This document shows positions 8,259-16,809 of a stretch of DNA of 47,856 nucleotides, piece by piece. The stretch is taken from the IMG/VR virus record IMGVR_UViG_3300010158_000105, positions 1 through 47,856 of that record, one strand, 5' to 3'. Within the stretch, counting starts at the first letter, position 1. Each line of letters opens with the position of its first letter. The DNA comes from a virus. The position numbers and the translations under genes are program-made. The notes below the pieces were generated by a model that worked only from the letters and a program-made list of their open reading frames with translations, was not told the DNA's origin and did not search any database.

Positions 8259-8756
8259 TTAACGACCCTTAACGTGCTCGTAATGTGCGGCTAGTTGTTT
8301 AACTAGGCTCTCTGAAACACCCATTGGATTTCCACCGCCATTAACTTTCTCAGCTTCGCCACCCTTGCTGTGCATGTCATCACCTGTTGGTAATACTGAA
8401 TTAATATTTAATGTGGTTTCGTCCGGATTTGTAGTAGCTGAACCAAACCCGCCATCATTTACATCTTCTTCGTATGATTCTTCTTCTGGTTCGCCGATCA
8501 AAATATCAGTTTCGCTGCTATGTCCGTGTTGTGGCTCATGCTCTGGACCGTCTTGGATATCTTTAAGAACATTTAATAAATCACGGATTCCACCGGCGCC
8601 ACTGCCGTTCATACTAACATTCATAGTTACTGAATCGCTTTGCTTAGGAGCTTCGTGCCCCATTCCGCCCAACGGCATAATTCCCATTCCGCCACATTCA
8701 TCAACTTTGCCTTCGTCGATTGATTTTATCTTTGTTAATAAGTCTTGAAAGTTCAT
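8259..8756 (-). CDS. Small acidic protein, possible capsid-targeted internal protein
   Basis: About 165 aa when started at the ATG at 8754-8756, which has an AAAAGGAAAA ribosome site and lies one base after the upstream stop; an ATG 42 bases further upstream lies within the neighbouring gene and is less likely. The N-terminus MNFQDLLTKIKSIDEGK contains IDE|G, an exact match to the T4 prohead protease rule, in the position where T4 internal proteins are trimmed. The rest is acidic and low-complexity (PEEESYEEDVNDGG) with no known domain. Function unknown; a core or internal head protein is inferred. Confidence 0.65.
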   Translation of the reverse strand: MNFQDLLTKIKSIDEGKVDECGGMGIMPLGGMGHEAPKQSDSVTMNVSMNGSGAGGIRDLLNVLKDIQDGPEHEPQHGHSSETDILIGEPEEESYEEDVNDGGFGSATTNPDETTLNINSVLPTGDDMHSKGGEAEKVNGGGNPMGVSESLVKQLAAHYEHVKGR

Positions 8757-8757
8757 A

Positions 8758-9369
8758 TTATTTTCCTTTTCTTGGATCTGGATTTGAAACCTTACCAAGC
8801 GGACTCTTAGCAGATATTTTTATTTTTTCTGCTTTGACAATTTTTTCACTCGGGGCTTTCTTTGCTAAAATCTTTTCATTAACACCCTTGTATTGTGTTA
8901 ATTTTTTTGTATGTGAGCCTAACTCTCTAAGCAAGCTCATTACTTGTTTGTCGCCAACTAACGATTGTCCATCTACTTCTTCAAGTGGTTTTTCTAAAAG
9001 TGCGTCACCTGAAAGATCATCATGTTCGTGGTTAAGAGCAAGCTCTTCTTCTTCTTTCAAACTACGTACACGAATATTTGCTGGAACAATTTTTAACTTG
9101 TTAGCAACTGCTTCTCTAACTGCTACAGTATTTGTTGGATAACTTACTGTTACATCAAAAATAGTTACACCAACGTTTTCTAATTTTGGAAAGTCAACTT
9201 GTTTTTCTGTAATAGGGGTAGTTTTGCCATCTGAGCAGGATTCAACTTTATATTGTGCTAACGCTTCTTTAATAGTTGCGGCACAATCTTTAGGGCAATC
9301 GCCCGCGATTTTAATCTTAAATTCGTAAACTTGTTTGCTTTCGATGACGTATTGTTTAAATGATTTCAT
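8758..9369 (-). CDS. Small protein with MKSFKQYVIES-type N-terminus, unknown function
   Basis: A 203-aa protein. The N-terminus MKSFKQYVIESK resembles the MKTYQEFIAE-type leader of T4 internal proteins, though the scissile site match is imperfect (VIE|S). Residues ~15-105 look like a ferredoxin-like alpha/beta domain (YEFKIKIAGDCPKDC followed by a second strand pair VTIFDVTVSYP). The C-terminal half is Lys- and Glu-rich and probably disordered, ending KVSNPDPRKGK. A TGGGATTAC region and an AATAAATAC late-like element precede the ATG. I do not recognise the family; a DNA-binding internal head protein would fit the basic tail. Confidence 0.65.
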   Translation of the reverse strand: MKSFKQYVIESKQVYEFKIKIAGDCPKDCAATIKEALAQYKVESCSDGKTTPITEKQVDFPKLENVGVTIFDVTVSYPTNTVAVREAVANKLKIVPANIRVRSLKEEEELALNHEHDDLSGDALLEKPLEEVDGQSLVGDKQVMSLLRELGSHTKKLTQYKGVNEKILAKKAPSEKIVKAEKIKISAKSPLGKVSNPDPRKGK

Positions 9370-9386
9370 TGTGTAATCCCAGTATT

Positions 9387-9395
9387 GTATTTATT
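9387..9395 (-). promoter_or_regulatory. Late-promoter-like element upstream of 8758-9369 gene
   Basis: Minus-strand AATAAATAC, overlapping the gp16 stop codon and about 18 bases before the next ATG. Confidence 0.4.
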
Positions 9396-9876
9396 TCATA
9401 TTCTTTAATCTTTCGATCAAACTGTTGCGATCTGCTACAATAAAGCCATCACCTTGGATATTAACACTATTGTCTTCTTGATTAGCATCTTGATCAAGTT
9501 TAGCTTTCTTTAGCTGTAGTTCAATCATCTTGAGTTTTTTGTCTATTTTTGCGGCTTTAGCGTCAATAGCGTTCTTAAGCATACCGCCTGCTACTTCAAA
9601 AATACGACCACTATAACGTGCTTCGACGTTCATACCTAGATCCATTAGGTCGTCGTAGGCATCAGTGGCACGTTGCGCTAGTGCGTCAAATTCTGAATCA
9701 GCGGCATCACCTAGTCCTTTGACTGCGGGCAAGCTAGCTGAAATTTTGTCAAATTCTTCCATGCTACGTAAAAATGTATCAGGTTTTTCGTTGGCAGCTT
9801 TTTGCTTCTTTTTTTCTTCTGCCTTGATAAGTTCTTTACTTGCAGGCAGATTCAAAAGTTCTTCAAGTTTTTTCAT
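9391..9876 (-). CDS. 16: Terminase small subunit (gp16-like)
   Basis: A 161-aa, highly helical protein. Residues ~65-130 form long amphipathic helices (YDDLMDLGMNVEARYSGRIF, then Lys-rich coiled coil). The C-terminal segment SVNIQGDGFIVADRNSLIERL parallels the 'N-I-Q/F-x-G-S/R-x-x-L' end of T4 gp16. T4 gp16 forms rings that recognise viral DNA and stimulate gp17. Family resemblance rests on size, helical plan, this tail and location near gp17; sequence identity to T4 is low. The start is preceded by GATAAGTATT. Confidence 0.75.
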   Translation of the reverse strand: MKKLEELLNLPASKELIKAEEKKKQKAANEKPDTFLRSMEEFDKISASLPAVKGLGDAADSEFDALAQRATDAYDDLMDLGMNVEARYSGRIFEVAGGMLKNAIDAKAAKIDKKLKMIELQLKKAKLDQDANQEDNSVNIQGDGFIVADRNSLIERLKNMK

Positions 9877-9879
9877 ACT

Positions 9880-9889
9880 AATACTTATC
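9880..9889 (-). promoter_or_regulatory. GATAAGTATT element abutting gp16 start
   Basis: Minus-strand GATAAGTATT lies three bases before the gp16 ATG. The identical ten bases precede the next gene upstream at 10807-10816, so it is a repeated signal, perhaps a late-promoter variant. Confidence 0.4.
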
Positions 9890-9891
9890 AG

Positions 9892-10803
9892 TTAAGGCCG
9901 TTCGTCAGGTTCAAAAATCTGTATATCTTTAAGTTTAGTTCCGCTCTTATATTGTGAGGTCCAAATATATCCGTCTATTAATCCTAATTTTTTACAAAAC
10001 TCTGAATTAAACACACCGTCTATTCTTAATGTAAATTTATTTTCGCTTTCAGTATCTACACCGTGATTATCAGCGGCATTAAATGTATACACTGGGCAAT
10101 TATAATAGATTTTTTCTTTCTTTATCTCATCGTATACAAAAGCAGGCCTGTTTTTAGTAAATTGAATTGAAATATGATGCATCTTACTAGGTAATAATCC
10201 ACTATCTCGGTGTATACAAACTGGATTGTTTTTAGAATTTTCAAAAATTACAATTCTTCCTATCTCATCAAAAATGTTCCACGATTTAATCCAATTGTCA
10301 AGCAATGGAGTGTTTTCAATCCTTTCTCCGTTAGACTGAATTTTTGTAAAGTCAACAGCTCCCGATGCATTTCTAGAATTAAGATTTGGCCTCATAATAA
10401 ACGTCATATTATTCCAACTAGGCTTTGCTAAACCAGTATTGTATACATAAGAGGTTATTTCTATATTTGTTTTTAAAGAAGCTCTAATATTTTCGGGAAT
10501 GTATTGTTCAGCTCTCCATACATAGTAAGTTAAATATTTTTGATTGTTAATATCTTCAGGCACGTATGTGCTGTTATATGCATGATGAGATACTTTAGGA
10601 TTTTTTATAATTTGTAATAGCTCTTGTTCAACGTCTCTAGCTTGAGTAGAGTCAACGTTAATAATATCAGAGAGATCAAAAAACGGATTTCCGCCTGTAC
10701 CCATGCCAAGGATTCCAACTTCGTACCATTTAATAATCTTATATTGGAATTCTGGATTGATTTGTTTAAAACACAATATGGATGAGCGATCTTGATGTGG
10801 CAT
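9892..10803 (-). CDS. Putative 2OG/Fe(II)-dependent hydroxylase (aspartyl-hydroxylase-like)
   Basis: A 303-aa protein with no clear N-terminal match. Its C-terminal half has the spacing of a double-stranded beta-helix oxygenase: an HRD triad (VCIHRDSG, HxD), then MHHISIQF, then FNAADNHGVD as the distal metal-binding His, then FTLRIDG supplying the 2-oxoglutarate-binding Arg. This order resembles the aspartyl/asparaginyl beta-hydroxylase family (PF05118 type). Substrate unknown. It lies between gp16 and gp4 on the same strand, and three other 2OG-type genes occur in the window. Assignment is by motif only. Confidence 0.6.
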   Translation of the reverse strand: MPHQDRSSILCFKQINPEFQYKIIKWYEVGILGMGTGGNPFFDLSDIINVDSTQARDVEQELLQIIKNPKVSHHAYNSTYVPEDINNQKYLTYYVWRAEQYIPENIRASLKTNIEITSYVYNTGLAKPSWNNMTFIMRPNLNSRNASGAVDFTKIQSNGERIENTPLLDNWIKSWNIFDEIGRIVIFENSKNNPVCIHRDSGLLPSKMHHISIQFTKNRPAFVYDEIKKEKIYYNCPVYTFNAADNHGVDTESENKFTLRIDGVFNSEFCKKLGLIDGYIWTSQYKSGTKLKDIQIFEPDERP

Positions 10804-10806
10804 AAC

Positions 10807-10816
10807 AATACTTATC
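10807..10816 (-). promoter_or_regulatory. GATAAGTATT element abutting start of 9892-10803 gene
   Basis: Minus-strand GATAAGTATT, three bases before the ATG, identical to the element before gp16. Confidence 0.4.
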
Positions 10817-10818
10817 GA

Positions 10819-11250
10819 TTAAGTCTGTTGAAATAAATCATTTTCATTGACAATGCGGAACTTTATACCCTGTTGTCTACACCACATTGTGGCCGCGGCC
10901 CACTTGGCTTGATTCTTGACAAACTGTGCTTGATTGTATTTGTTTTTGCCCACACGCTCGATCAGCGTCTGGCTTGCAGGCTTAATTTCAATAAGTTCTA
11001 CAATCATACGATTTTTCTTGTCTACATACTGTATGAAGAAATCTGGAACGTATACTGTACTGCGACCAGTTAGCGGATCTCTGTAGGGTATTTGTATTGC
11101 TTCACTTGCCCATTTTTGTACACTTTCGTTAGTGTCACAAAATCGCATGAAACTCCATTCCCAACTACTGCGGTATACGGGTGTTTTAAGTCCGACATAT
11201 TTGCCGGGGTTAGTCATAGTAAACTTACCACGTGCGAATTTGCTAGCCAT
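10819..11250 (-). CDS. 4: Head completion protein gp4 (nuclease-fold)
   Basis: A 143-aa protein close in size to T4 gp4 (about 150). It has the conserved block YRSSWEWSFMRFCD and a PD-(D/E)xK nuclease arrangement: VPDFFIQY followed by VELIEIKP. In T4, gp4 acts after packaging to complete heads and allow tail joining, and the fold is that of TnsA-like nucleases. It sits two bases after the adjacent conserved structural gene and precedes the oxygenase-like gene in transcription order. Confidence 0.88.
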   Translation of the reverse strand: MASKFARGKFTMTNPGKYVGLKTPVYRSSWEWSFMRFCDTNESVQKWASEAIQIPYRDPLTGRSTVYVPDFFIQYVDKKNRMIVELIEIKPASQTLIERVGKNKYNQAQFVKNQAKWAAATMWCRQQGIKFRIVNENDLFQQT

Positions 11251-11251
11251 G

Positions 11252-11620
11252 TTATACTAGAATGTTGCGTGATTCGTAGTTGTTGGCCAATGGAGCGATT
11301 CTATAACCTAAGAGGCTAATTTTTTCTCTATATGTGTTTAACACCTGCGCCACTACTTGACTTAATTGTATTTCATTAAGTTTTTTCAATGTATCGACTA
11401 ATTCAAACACGTTGATATTATCTGCTCTTGCTTGATTTAACAACACAATGCTAGTGCTTCTTGCGCTGTCAGAATCGAACCCATGCTTTAAAAAAAACCC
11501 AACTACTGTGTCAATTTGATTGCTTGGAAAACTTATTTGATTTTGAAAAAATTTATCAAAAAATTGACGTACTTCAACCCCACTATCTCCGGCTGTTTGT
11601 GCTGGTAAATTTATTGCCAT
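11252..11620 (-). CDS. Conserved T4-like marine phage structural protein, role unknown
   Basis: A 122-aa, largely helical protein (FDKFFQNQISFPSNQIDTVV, then DNINVFELVDTLKKL). From memory, a protein with this pattern sits near gp4/gp54 in T4-like cyanophages and is labelled a virion structural protein. It has no signal peptide or membrane segment. It lies one base from gp4 and gp54 on either side, so it is almost certainly co-expressed with tail and head completion genes. The precise role is unknown. Confidence 0.7.
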   Translation of the reverse strand: MAINLPAQTAGDSGVEVRQFFDKFFQNQISFPSNQIDTVVGFFLKHGFDSDSARSTSIVLLNQARADNINVFELVDTLKKLNEIQLSQVVAQVLNTYREKISLLGYRIAPLANNYESRNILV

Positions 11621-11621
11621 A

Positions 11622-12617
11622 TTATAATCCTAAAACAACTTTTGTTGCTTGTACAGTATTACTAACAGCGTTTGCCACTGGAAACGCAATGCCCTGTATT
11701 CCGCTGACTCCTTGTTGTACTGTGTTTAGCAAACTACCTGCTGAATTAGGAGTAGATGGAGCAGGTATATTTTGTGAGTTCTGATAACCGTTGATAGTGG
11801 TGGTTAAATTATTGACAAACGATTGCGCATTGCCTTGGACATTTACATTAGATACAAAACTTGGACTTGCCGTTGATTGCGCACCGCCGCTGAGTGGGCT
11901 CGGCGATTGGTCGTAGTGTTCCGATCCAAACCCCGGAGGATCGTCAGGTGTCACCTTACCATTACCGTATACTACTGCTTCAAACATAATTGTTGCGGCG
12001 TTATCGTGAGCAGTGGCTTCGGTTGAACTCAACGGACCGTGATTCCAACTGGCTATAATTGGATTTTGTAACGTATAGCTGACATATTCATGACGTGCCA
12101 TCTGATATATTGTTATTGAATTAAAAAACGGCAATGTACTACCGTTGTCAAAACCGTATGGTGTTTTAATATAATTAAAATTCTTAGTAGCAGTTCTACC
12201 ATAAGCACCTGCTGTTTGTGCTGATATGCTGTCAGCAAAATAATATGTGTAATAGTTTTGCCACAGTTGATTAATTAATCCCATATTATCGTCGTGGAAT
12301 TTAATATTTGCTGTGGTATACTTATGACCAGTTACCACGTTCTTTTTCCTATTATACTGATTAAGTGTTTCTGTAGTGATAGTAAAATTAGGAAGATCTA
12401 CACTTTTAACCAACATGTTAATTTCATTTCTATGTCGTTGTACTAGATCAATACTTTTTAGTGCAGCTTCGTTAATACTAAACGATACGTGATATAAGAA
12501 TTTTGTTTTTGGTAGTAATCTAAATTGATCGTCGACAAACAATCGTGCGGCATGCTGATAATCTTTTAGATTAACATTAGAAGAACTGTTTAAATATTGA
12601 GTAGGTGTAAAGGCCAT
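11622..12617 (-). CDS. 54: Baseplate tail-tube initiator (gp54-like)
   Basis: A 331-aa protein with the tube-like fold expected of T4 gp54/gp19 relatives: FLYHVSFSIN near residue 40, a VKSVDLPNFTITTETLNQYN segment, GHKYTTANIKFHDD, then QLWQNYYTYYFADS. In T4, gp54 caps the baseplate and starts tube polymerisation. The C-terminal third is Gln/Ser/Thr-rich. It lies between the small structural gene and the gp19 terminator. gp48 is the alternative, but the residue pattern and adjacency to gp19 favour gp54. Confidence 0.8.
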   Translation of the reverse strand: MAFTPTQYLNSSSNVNLKDYQHAARLFVDDQFRLLPKTKFLYHVSFSINEAALKSIDLVQRHRNEINMLVKSVDLPNFTITTETLNQYNRKKNVVTGHKYTTANIKFHDDNMGLINQLWQNYYTYYFADSISAQTAGAYGRTATKNFNYIKTPYGFDNGSTLPFFNSITIYQMARHEYVSYTLQNPIIASWNHGPLSSTEATAHDNAATIMFEAVVYGNGKVTPDDPPGFGSEHYDQSPSPLSGGAQSTASPSFVSNVNVQGNAQSFVNNLTTTINGYQNSQNIPAPSTPNSAGSLLNTVQQGVSGIQGIAFPVANAVSNTVQATKVVLGL

Positions 12618-12620
12618 AAT

Positions 12621-12630
12621 AATATTTATT
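12621..12630 (-). promoter_or_regulatory. Late-promoter-like element abutting gp54
   Basis: Minus-strand AATAAATATT, three bases before the gp54 ATG and downstream of the gp19 terminator, so it could restart transcription. Confidence 0.45.
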
Positions 12631-12665
12631 TAAAAAATAAACTACGTAGTTAACTAATTGTCAAG

Positions 12666-12690
12666 AAAAAACCCACTAGGGTGGGTTTTT
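12666..12690 (-). terminator. Rho-independent terminator after gp19
   Basis: AAAAACCCAC pairs perfectly with GTGGGTTTTT around a four-base loop; T-runs on both strands would let it act in either direction. It follows the gp19 stop by a few bases and separates tube/sheath from gp54. Confidence 0.9.
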
Positions 12691-12697
12691 ATCTTAC

Positions 12698-13339
12698 TTA
12701 ACCGCCTAACTGACCACCACCACCGGTGATGTTTGTACTGCGAGTTTGTTTGAAGTTTGGTGTGCCTACTCCAGCACTAGCACCTATTTGAACACAGTTG
12801 TCTGGCTGGATTGTAATAGTAATTTCAGCTTGCGTTTGAACTGAATAGTCTAATGCGTCATAGTTTGCTGTTGTAACGTAGCAACCATAGCACTCCCAAG
12901 TTTCCAATGCTGTCGGAACTGAAGCGCCGTTGCCGCCGTCTAGCATTTCGATACGCATGGTAAACTTATAGTCACCACCGGAAGCTGCACTGCTTTGCTC
13001 ATAGAAGTCAAACTGCTTTTGTAACTGCTCGCCGACCAACTTGCTAACAGCACCAGTCACGTCATCACGTAATTTGATTGCCATAGTAGACCATACCGGC
13101 TTACCAGCATAGTTAATCTTTGAGTTGTACACTTCCATTGTTTGGTTAGCAAACGTAACAGTTGGTCTAACTGCTGTTGCTACTTGTTTTGTAAGTTCTG
13201 TAGTACCAGCAGACACGCCAAAGTTTTCAAACTGAATTCTGAAACGATATTTTAGTTTTGGCATCAGCATACCTTGTGAGGCAGCTGATTGTCCTGATGC
13301 TAGTGGAACTGTAAATCTTGATAATGATGCGATTGACAT
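12698..13339 (-). CDS. 19: Tail tube protein gp19
   Basis: A 213-aa protein. The tube-fold pattern is clear: YRFRIQFENFG near residue 30, VRPTVTFANQTMEVYNSKIN, then WSTMAIKLRDDVTGAV, and a late AEITITIQPDNC strand. It polymerises into the inner conduit of the contractile tail. T4 gp19 is 163 aa; the extra length is mainly an Ala/Gly N-terminus and a Gly-rich C-terminal end. It sits 20 bases downstream of gp18, as in T4, and has its own strong terminator, as expected for a highly expressed late gene. Confidence 0.9.
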   Translation of the reverse strand: MSIASLSRFTVPLASGQSAASQGMLMPKLKYRFRIQFENFGVSAGTTELTKQVATAVRPTVTFANQTMEVYNSKINYAGKPVWSTMAIKLRDDVTGAVSKLVGEQLQKQFDFYEQSSAASGGDYKFTMRIEMLDGGNGASVPTALETWECYGCYVTTANYDALDYSVQTQAEITITIQPDNCVQIGASAGVGTPNFKQTRSTNITGGGGQLGG

Positions 13340-13359
13340 ATTTTTATGCTCCGTTTATA

Positions 13360-16300
13360 TTAACCTAGACCCTTGATCTCGCCAGTATTCTTCAAGCGTA
13401 ATGGAATGTAAATAAATTCCACTGCTTTGACTGGTTCGATAGCAACGTCTAGATATAGTTCACTACGATCAATTCTAGCCGGAGTGTTATTACTTGTGTC
13501 ACACACTACTAGGTAGTCGTATAGTGCACGTTGTCCTACTAATTCTAGTAATAGACTTTCTGCTGCACCCTTAATTTCATTACGTGTAATTGTATCGTTT
13601 GGTTCAAATACATATGGTTTCGCCAACTGAGCAAACTGTCTACGTAGATAAATTACCAAACGTGCCACATTAATACGATCTAAACTACTTGCGTTTTTAG
13701 CACGAGTATATTGACCATAGTTGACTAAGCCTGTACCTGTAATAAATGTTAACGGATTAACTTTAATGCTTGCTAATGTATCACGTTGACCGTTATTTAA
13801 TGCCACTGATTGGAACTCGCCTTCGCCGGTAATGTAACCAACTGCTGTTGCGTTAGTAATGCCACCTCGACGTGTACCAGCTGGAGCGAACCATGGATAT
13901 GAAACATTATCGCTAAGAGCAATGGTACGTAACATCATGTGACTTGGTGGAACAACTACGTTGTTGCCAATGTTGTCACTGGTATAACCCCATGGATAGA
14001 AGAAGCCTAAATACTCGTCGCTTGATACAAGACCTTTTTCGTTGTCTTCTAATGCGCCGTTAACGTTGTTACCCCAGTTACTTAGTGTTGTAGCGTCTGG
14101 GTGTAAACGAGCAGGAGTATCAGCTACAACAAATGCTGTTAGTCCACGATCGTAGTTTAAGCTAACCATTTCGCCTACCAGCTCAGAATAACCTGGGCAA
14201 GCAATTAAGTTAAACACACGTGATTCTTCATCACGGATTTGTTGGTTAGCATTTACAAGAGCTTGTAACGCTTGAATAACAACTTTACGTTGTGCCTTGC
14301 GACCAAATGTTCCAGAACCATCTTCTTGGTTACCAGCTTCACTTACCCAACGATGTGGATAGTACTCACTCATTGACGGATCGCCAATTTGACGATGGTT
14401 GTCAGCTTCGACATTGATATAGTCACGTACAAAACGCTTAACGTTAAATCCTGAACGACGTAAGTTCCATAGCAACATACCTTTTGGATATAATGCTGGA
14501 TCTGGAGCATCTGGATCTAAGAAATCATATGTTAATAGTTTAGCAATTGAATCTGGTTCAACATCATCACCTGCTCCTGACCAACGTGCGTCGTGGAATA
14601 AAATTCCTGATTCTGAACTCTGATCTGAATTGTCAACTAACACCCATTTTTTAGTTACATAGTTAAATTTATAAATCTTTGGAAAGTTTTCTAAATCACT
14701 AGTGTCAACCCAAAGATCACCGTTACTTAATGCTGTGCCGTCACTTTGTACAGTTGGGCGTGTTGCGCTAACAATCGGACCAGCTGGATCAGTTGCGTCA
14801 CCGCCTGGAGCAGTTTGATTGTAATTTAAGTAACCGACCCAATGTGTTCCGTTATGAACCATCATATCAACTTCGTCGATCATTGAGTTGTACCATAATT
14901 TTCCATCAGCAGGGATAGTTGACGGAGCGGTCGCACTTGCGTTAGCAAAACCAATACGTGAACCAGCTCCGCCGATAACAGTTGACGACCATAAACTTGC
15001 TAGATACTTAGTATCATCTGTAGGATCGCTTGGATCTCTCCAAAGGTTACGTGTTGCTAAACCAGCATTGTCTGGACTAGAATGATAAGCTGTAAAGATG
15101 TGTGATAATTCAGCACCAGTTTCACTGCTGTCAACGATTCTAAAGTCTCCGCCCTGTTTGTGACTAATTGTAACTTTACCAGTTACTGCGTCATATTCAG
15201 CGTTGATATTAATCAATCCCGAACTACCAATCTGTGCCACTAATTCTTCAGCGTCAGCAGAGCCAGCTGTTGGCCCTAATGCTACAAAATAGATAGTAGC
15301 CGGACTACTTAATGTTGCTGAACCTGTTAAACTTTCTGAGATAACAAATGATACATCTCTGCCGGCAGTAAATGGGCTAGTTGACATATTCACAGACTGG
15401 ATAGTTGTTGCGCCAACACCGGCACGATAGAATAATTTGAAGTTAGCTAGTTGTGGGCCAGTATGATTCATGCCGCCTTCGTCTGTATTATACTGTACGT
15501 AGATTGTTTTTAAAGGCAAGTTAATGCCGCCGCCTGCTGAATCTAAACTGGCCAATGCAGCATGATTGTTTGCGTATAAAGGCGCTGCCTTTTCAATCCA
15601 AGCACCAGATGCTGAATTATAATTCTTAACTCTCCAACGTGCTCCGTTATTTGGTTCAGTTGTTTTGATCCAAATTGAACCAGTTGGACGTGGTGTCGAG
15701 TCGAATGTTTTGTATTGTGGAACACTTGTGTGTGGCGCAATAGTTAACTTTGGAGGAGCATAGTAACCTGCTGTTAAGCCTAATGCTGATAGGCCAGCAG
15801 TGCCGCCCTGTGCTTCTATATGGATAGTTGTGCTATCACTATATAGTGCTAACTTTCCATTGACATTTTCAGCACTGATACCAAGCACGCCTAATGGAGC
15901 ACTTGCGTTGATGGCTGTAATTAAACCAGCTAAGTTAACCGGATCATCAAATACATTAGTGTTAATTTTGATAGACTTACCAACACCTAATGTTGGTAGA
16001 GCTTGTGTACCAGTCACTGCTGGCCAACTTGCTACCCAGTCTGAGCTACCAACTTCTACCCATAAACCAAAAGAATTTTTAAAGTATACAGTATTTACGG
16101 TAGTAGTTGCGTCAATTGCGTAGTCGCCAACGTAGCCAATACTAGCACGTGGTGCGCTACCTGCGCCGTCTGATAATTTGCTTACTGATGTGATAACAGT
16201 TGGATATTTAATTGTAAATGTCTGGCCGCCAGTTGTTCTTGCGCTGGCGCTATTCCATTCAAAAATACCGTATTGTGTCGATGCTGTGTCGAACCAGTAT

Positions 16301-16704
16301 GTGTTGTCTTCTGGCTCACCTAGCGGAGCATCAGCTAATGCATCTAGTTGATTCAAGTCAATATTAGCACGTACCACATACGCACGATTGCTTACACCTA
16401 GGTAACTGTATGCCGCTTGTAAACCATATTCGTTCTGTTCGCCAGCATGAATAGGGTTGTTGTTAGCATCAGTTTTAAACACAGGTGTACCAAATGTGTC
16501 TGCTAAATCTTTCTGACTTGTTAGTAGATAAACTTGGCCAGCGTTAGCGGCAAGTGTACCTCCAGCGATTCCGGTTGCTGATCCGTTTTGCTTGCTTTCA
16601 GCAGAGGCAACGATAATTAAAGGTGTTGTACCTGGTGCGGCAGGTGTATAGAAGCTTTCGTCTATTACGGTAACTGCTACGCCTGGTGAACTTAGTTGAG
16701 CCAT
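13360..16704 (-). CDS. 18: Tail sheath protein gp18 (enlarged)
   Basis: A 1114-aa contractile sheath protein. The N-terminus MAQLSSPGVAVTVIDESFY and the C-terminal domain (VFNLIACPGYSELVGEMVSL, then PWFAPAGTRRGGI, and NVARLVIYLRRQF near the end) are characteristic of the phage sheath family. T4 gp18 is 659 aa, so this protein carries roughly 450 extra residues, mostly in the middle (~130-700), with repeated short domains such as GSIWIKTTEPNNGARW and GDLWVDTSDLENFPK. These inserts probably form outward-facing decoration. A GGAGATC ribosome site precedes the ATG, with CTAAATAC about 33 bases upstream. Confidence 0.93.
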   Translation of the reverse strand: MAQLSSPGVAVTVIDESFYTPAAPGTTPLIIVASAESKQNGSATGIAGGTLAANAGQVYLLTSQKDLADTFGTPVFKTDANNNPIHAGEQNEYGLQAAYSYLGVSNRAYVVRANIDLNQLDALADAPLGEPEDNTYWFDTASTQYGIFEWNSASARTTGGQTFTIKYPTVITSVSKLSDGAGSAPRASIGYVGDYAIDATTTVNTVYFKNSFGLWVEVGSSDWVASWPAVTGTQALPTLGVGKSIKINTNVFDDPVNLAGLITAINASAPLGVLGISAENVNGKLALYSDSTTIHIEAQGGTAGLSALGLTAGYYAPPKLTIAPHTSVPQYKTFDSTPRPTGSIWIKTTEPNNGARWRVKNYNSASGAWIEKAAPLYANNHAALASLDSAGGGINLPLKTIYVQYNTDEGGMNHTGPQLANFKLFYRAGVGATTIQSVNMSTSPFTAGRDVSFVISESLTGSATLSSPATIYFVALGPTAGSADAEELVAQIGSSGLININAEYDAVTGKVTISHKQGGDFRIVDSSETGAELSHIFTAYHSSPDNAGLATRNLWRDPSDPTDDTKYLASLWSSTVIGGAGSRIGFANASATAPSTIPADGKLWYNSMIDEVDMMVHNGTHWVGYLNYNQTAPGGDATDPAGPIVSATRPTVQSDGTALSNGDLWVDTSDLENFPKIYKFNYVTKKWVLVDNSDQSSESGILFHDARWSGAGDDVEPDSIAKLLTYDFLDPDAPDPALYPKGMLLWNLRRSGFNVKRFVRDYINVEADNHRQIGDPSMSEYYPHRWVSEAGNQEDGSGTFGRKAQRKVVIQALQALVNANQQIRDEESRVFNLIACPGYSELVGEMVSLNYDRGLTAFVVADTPARLHPDATTLSNWGNNVNGALEDNEKGLVSSDEYLGFFYPWGYTSDNIGNNVVVPPSHMMLRTIALSDNVSYPWFAPAGTRRGGITNATAVGYITGEGEFQSVALNNGQRDTLASIKVNPLTFITGTGLVNYGQYTRAKNASSLDRINVARLVIYLRRQFAQLAKPYVFEPNDTITRNEIKGAAESLLLELVGQRALYDYLVVCDTSNNTPARIDRSELYLDVAIEPVKAVEFIYIPLRLKNTGEIKGLG

Positions 16705-16736
16705 TTTGTGATCTCCAATGAATACTATTTCTAATT

Positions 16737-16744
16737 GTATTTAG
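16737..16744 (-). promoter_or_regulatory. Late-promoter-like element upstream of gp18
   Basis: Minus-strand CTAAATAC, 33 bases before the gp18 ATG, with a ribosome site between. Confidence 0.45.
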
Positions 16745-16809
16745 TGGATTTTGGCTTTTTGTATATGATATACAGTCTAGAAAAGGTTCTAAAAAGGCTT
16801 AAATAAAAT

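Noticed and set aside
8757-8798. Upstream ATG of the 8259 gene
   Set aside because: It is inside the end of the neighbouring gene; the ATG at 8756 has a good ribosome site and yields an internal-protein-like leader.
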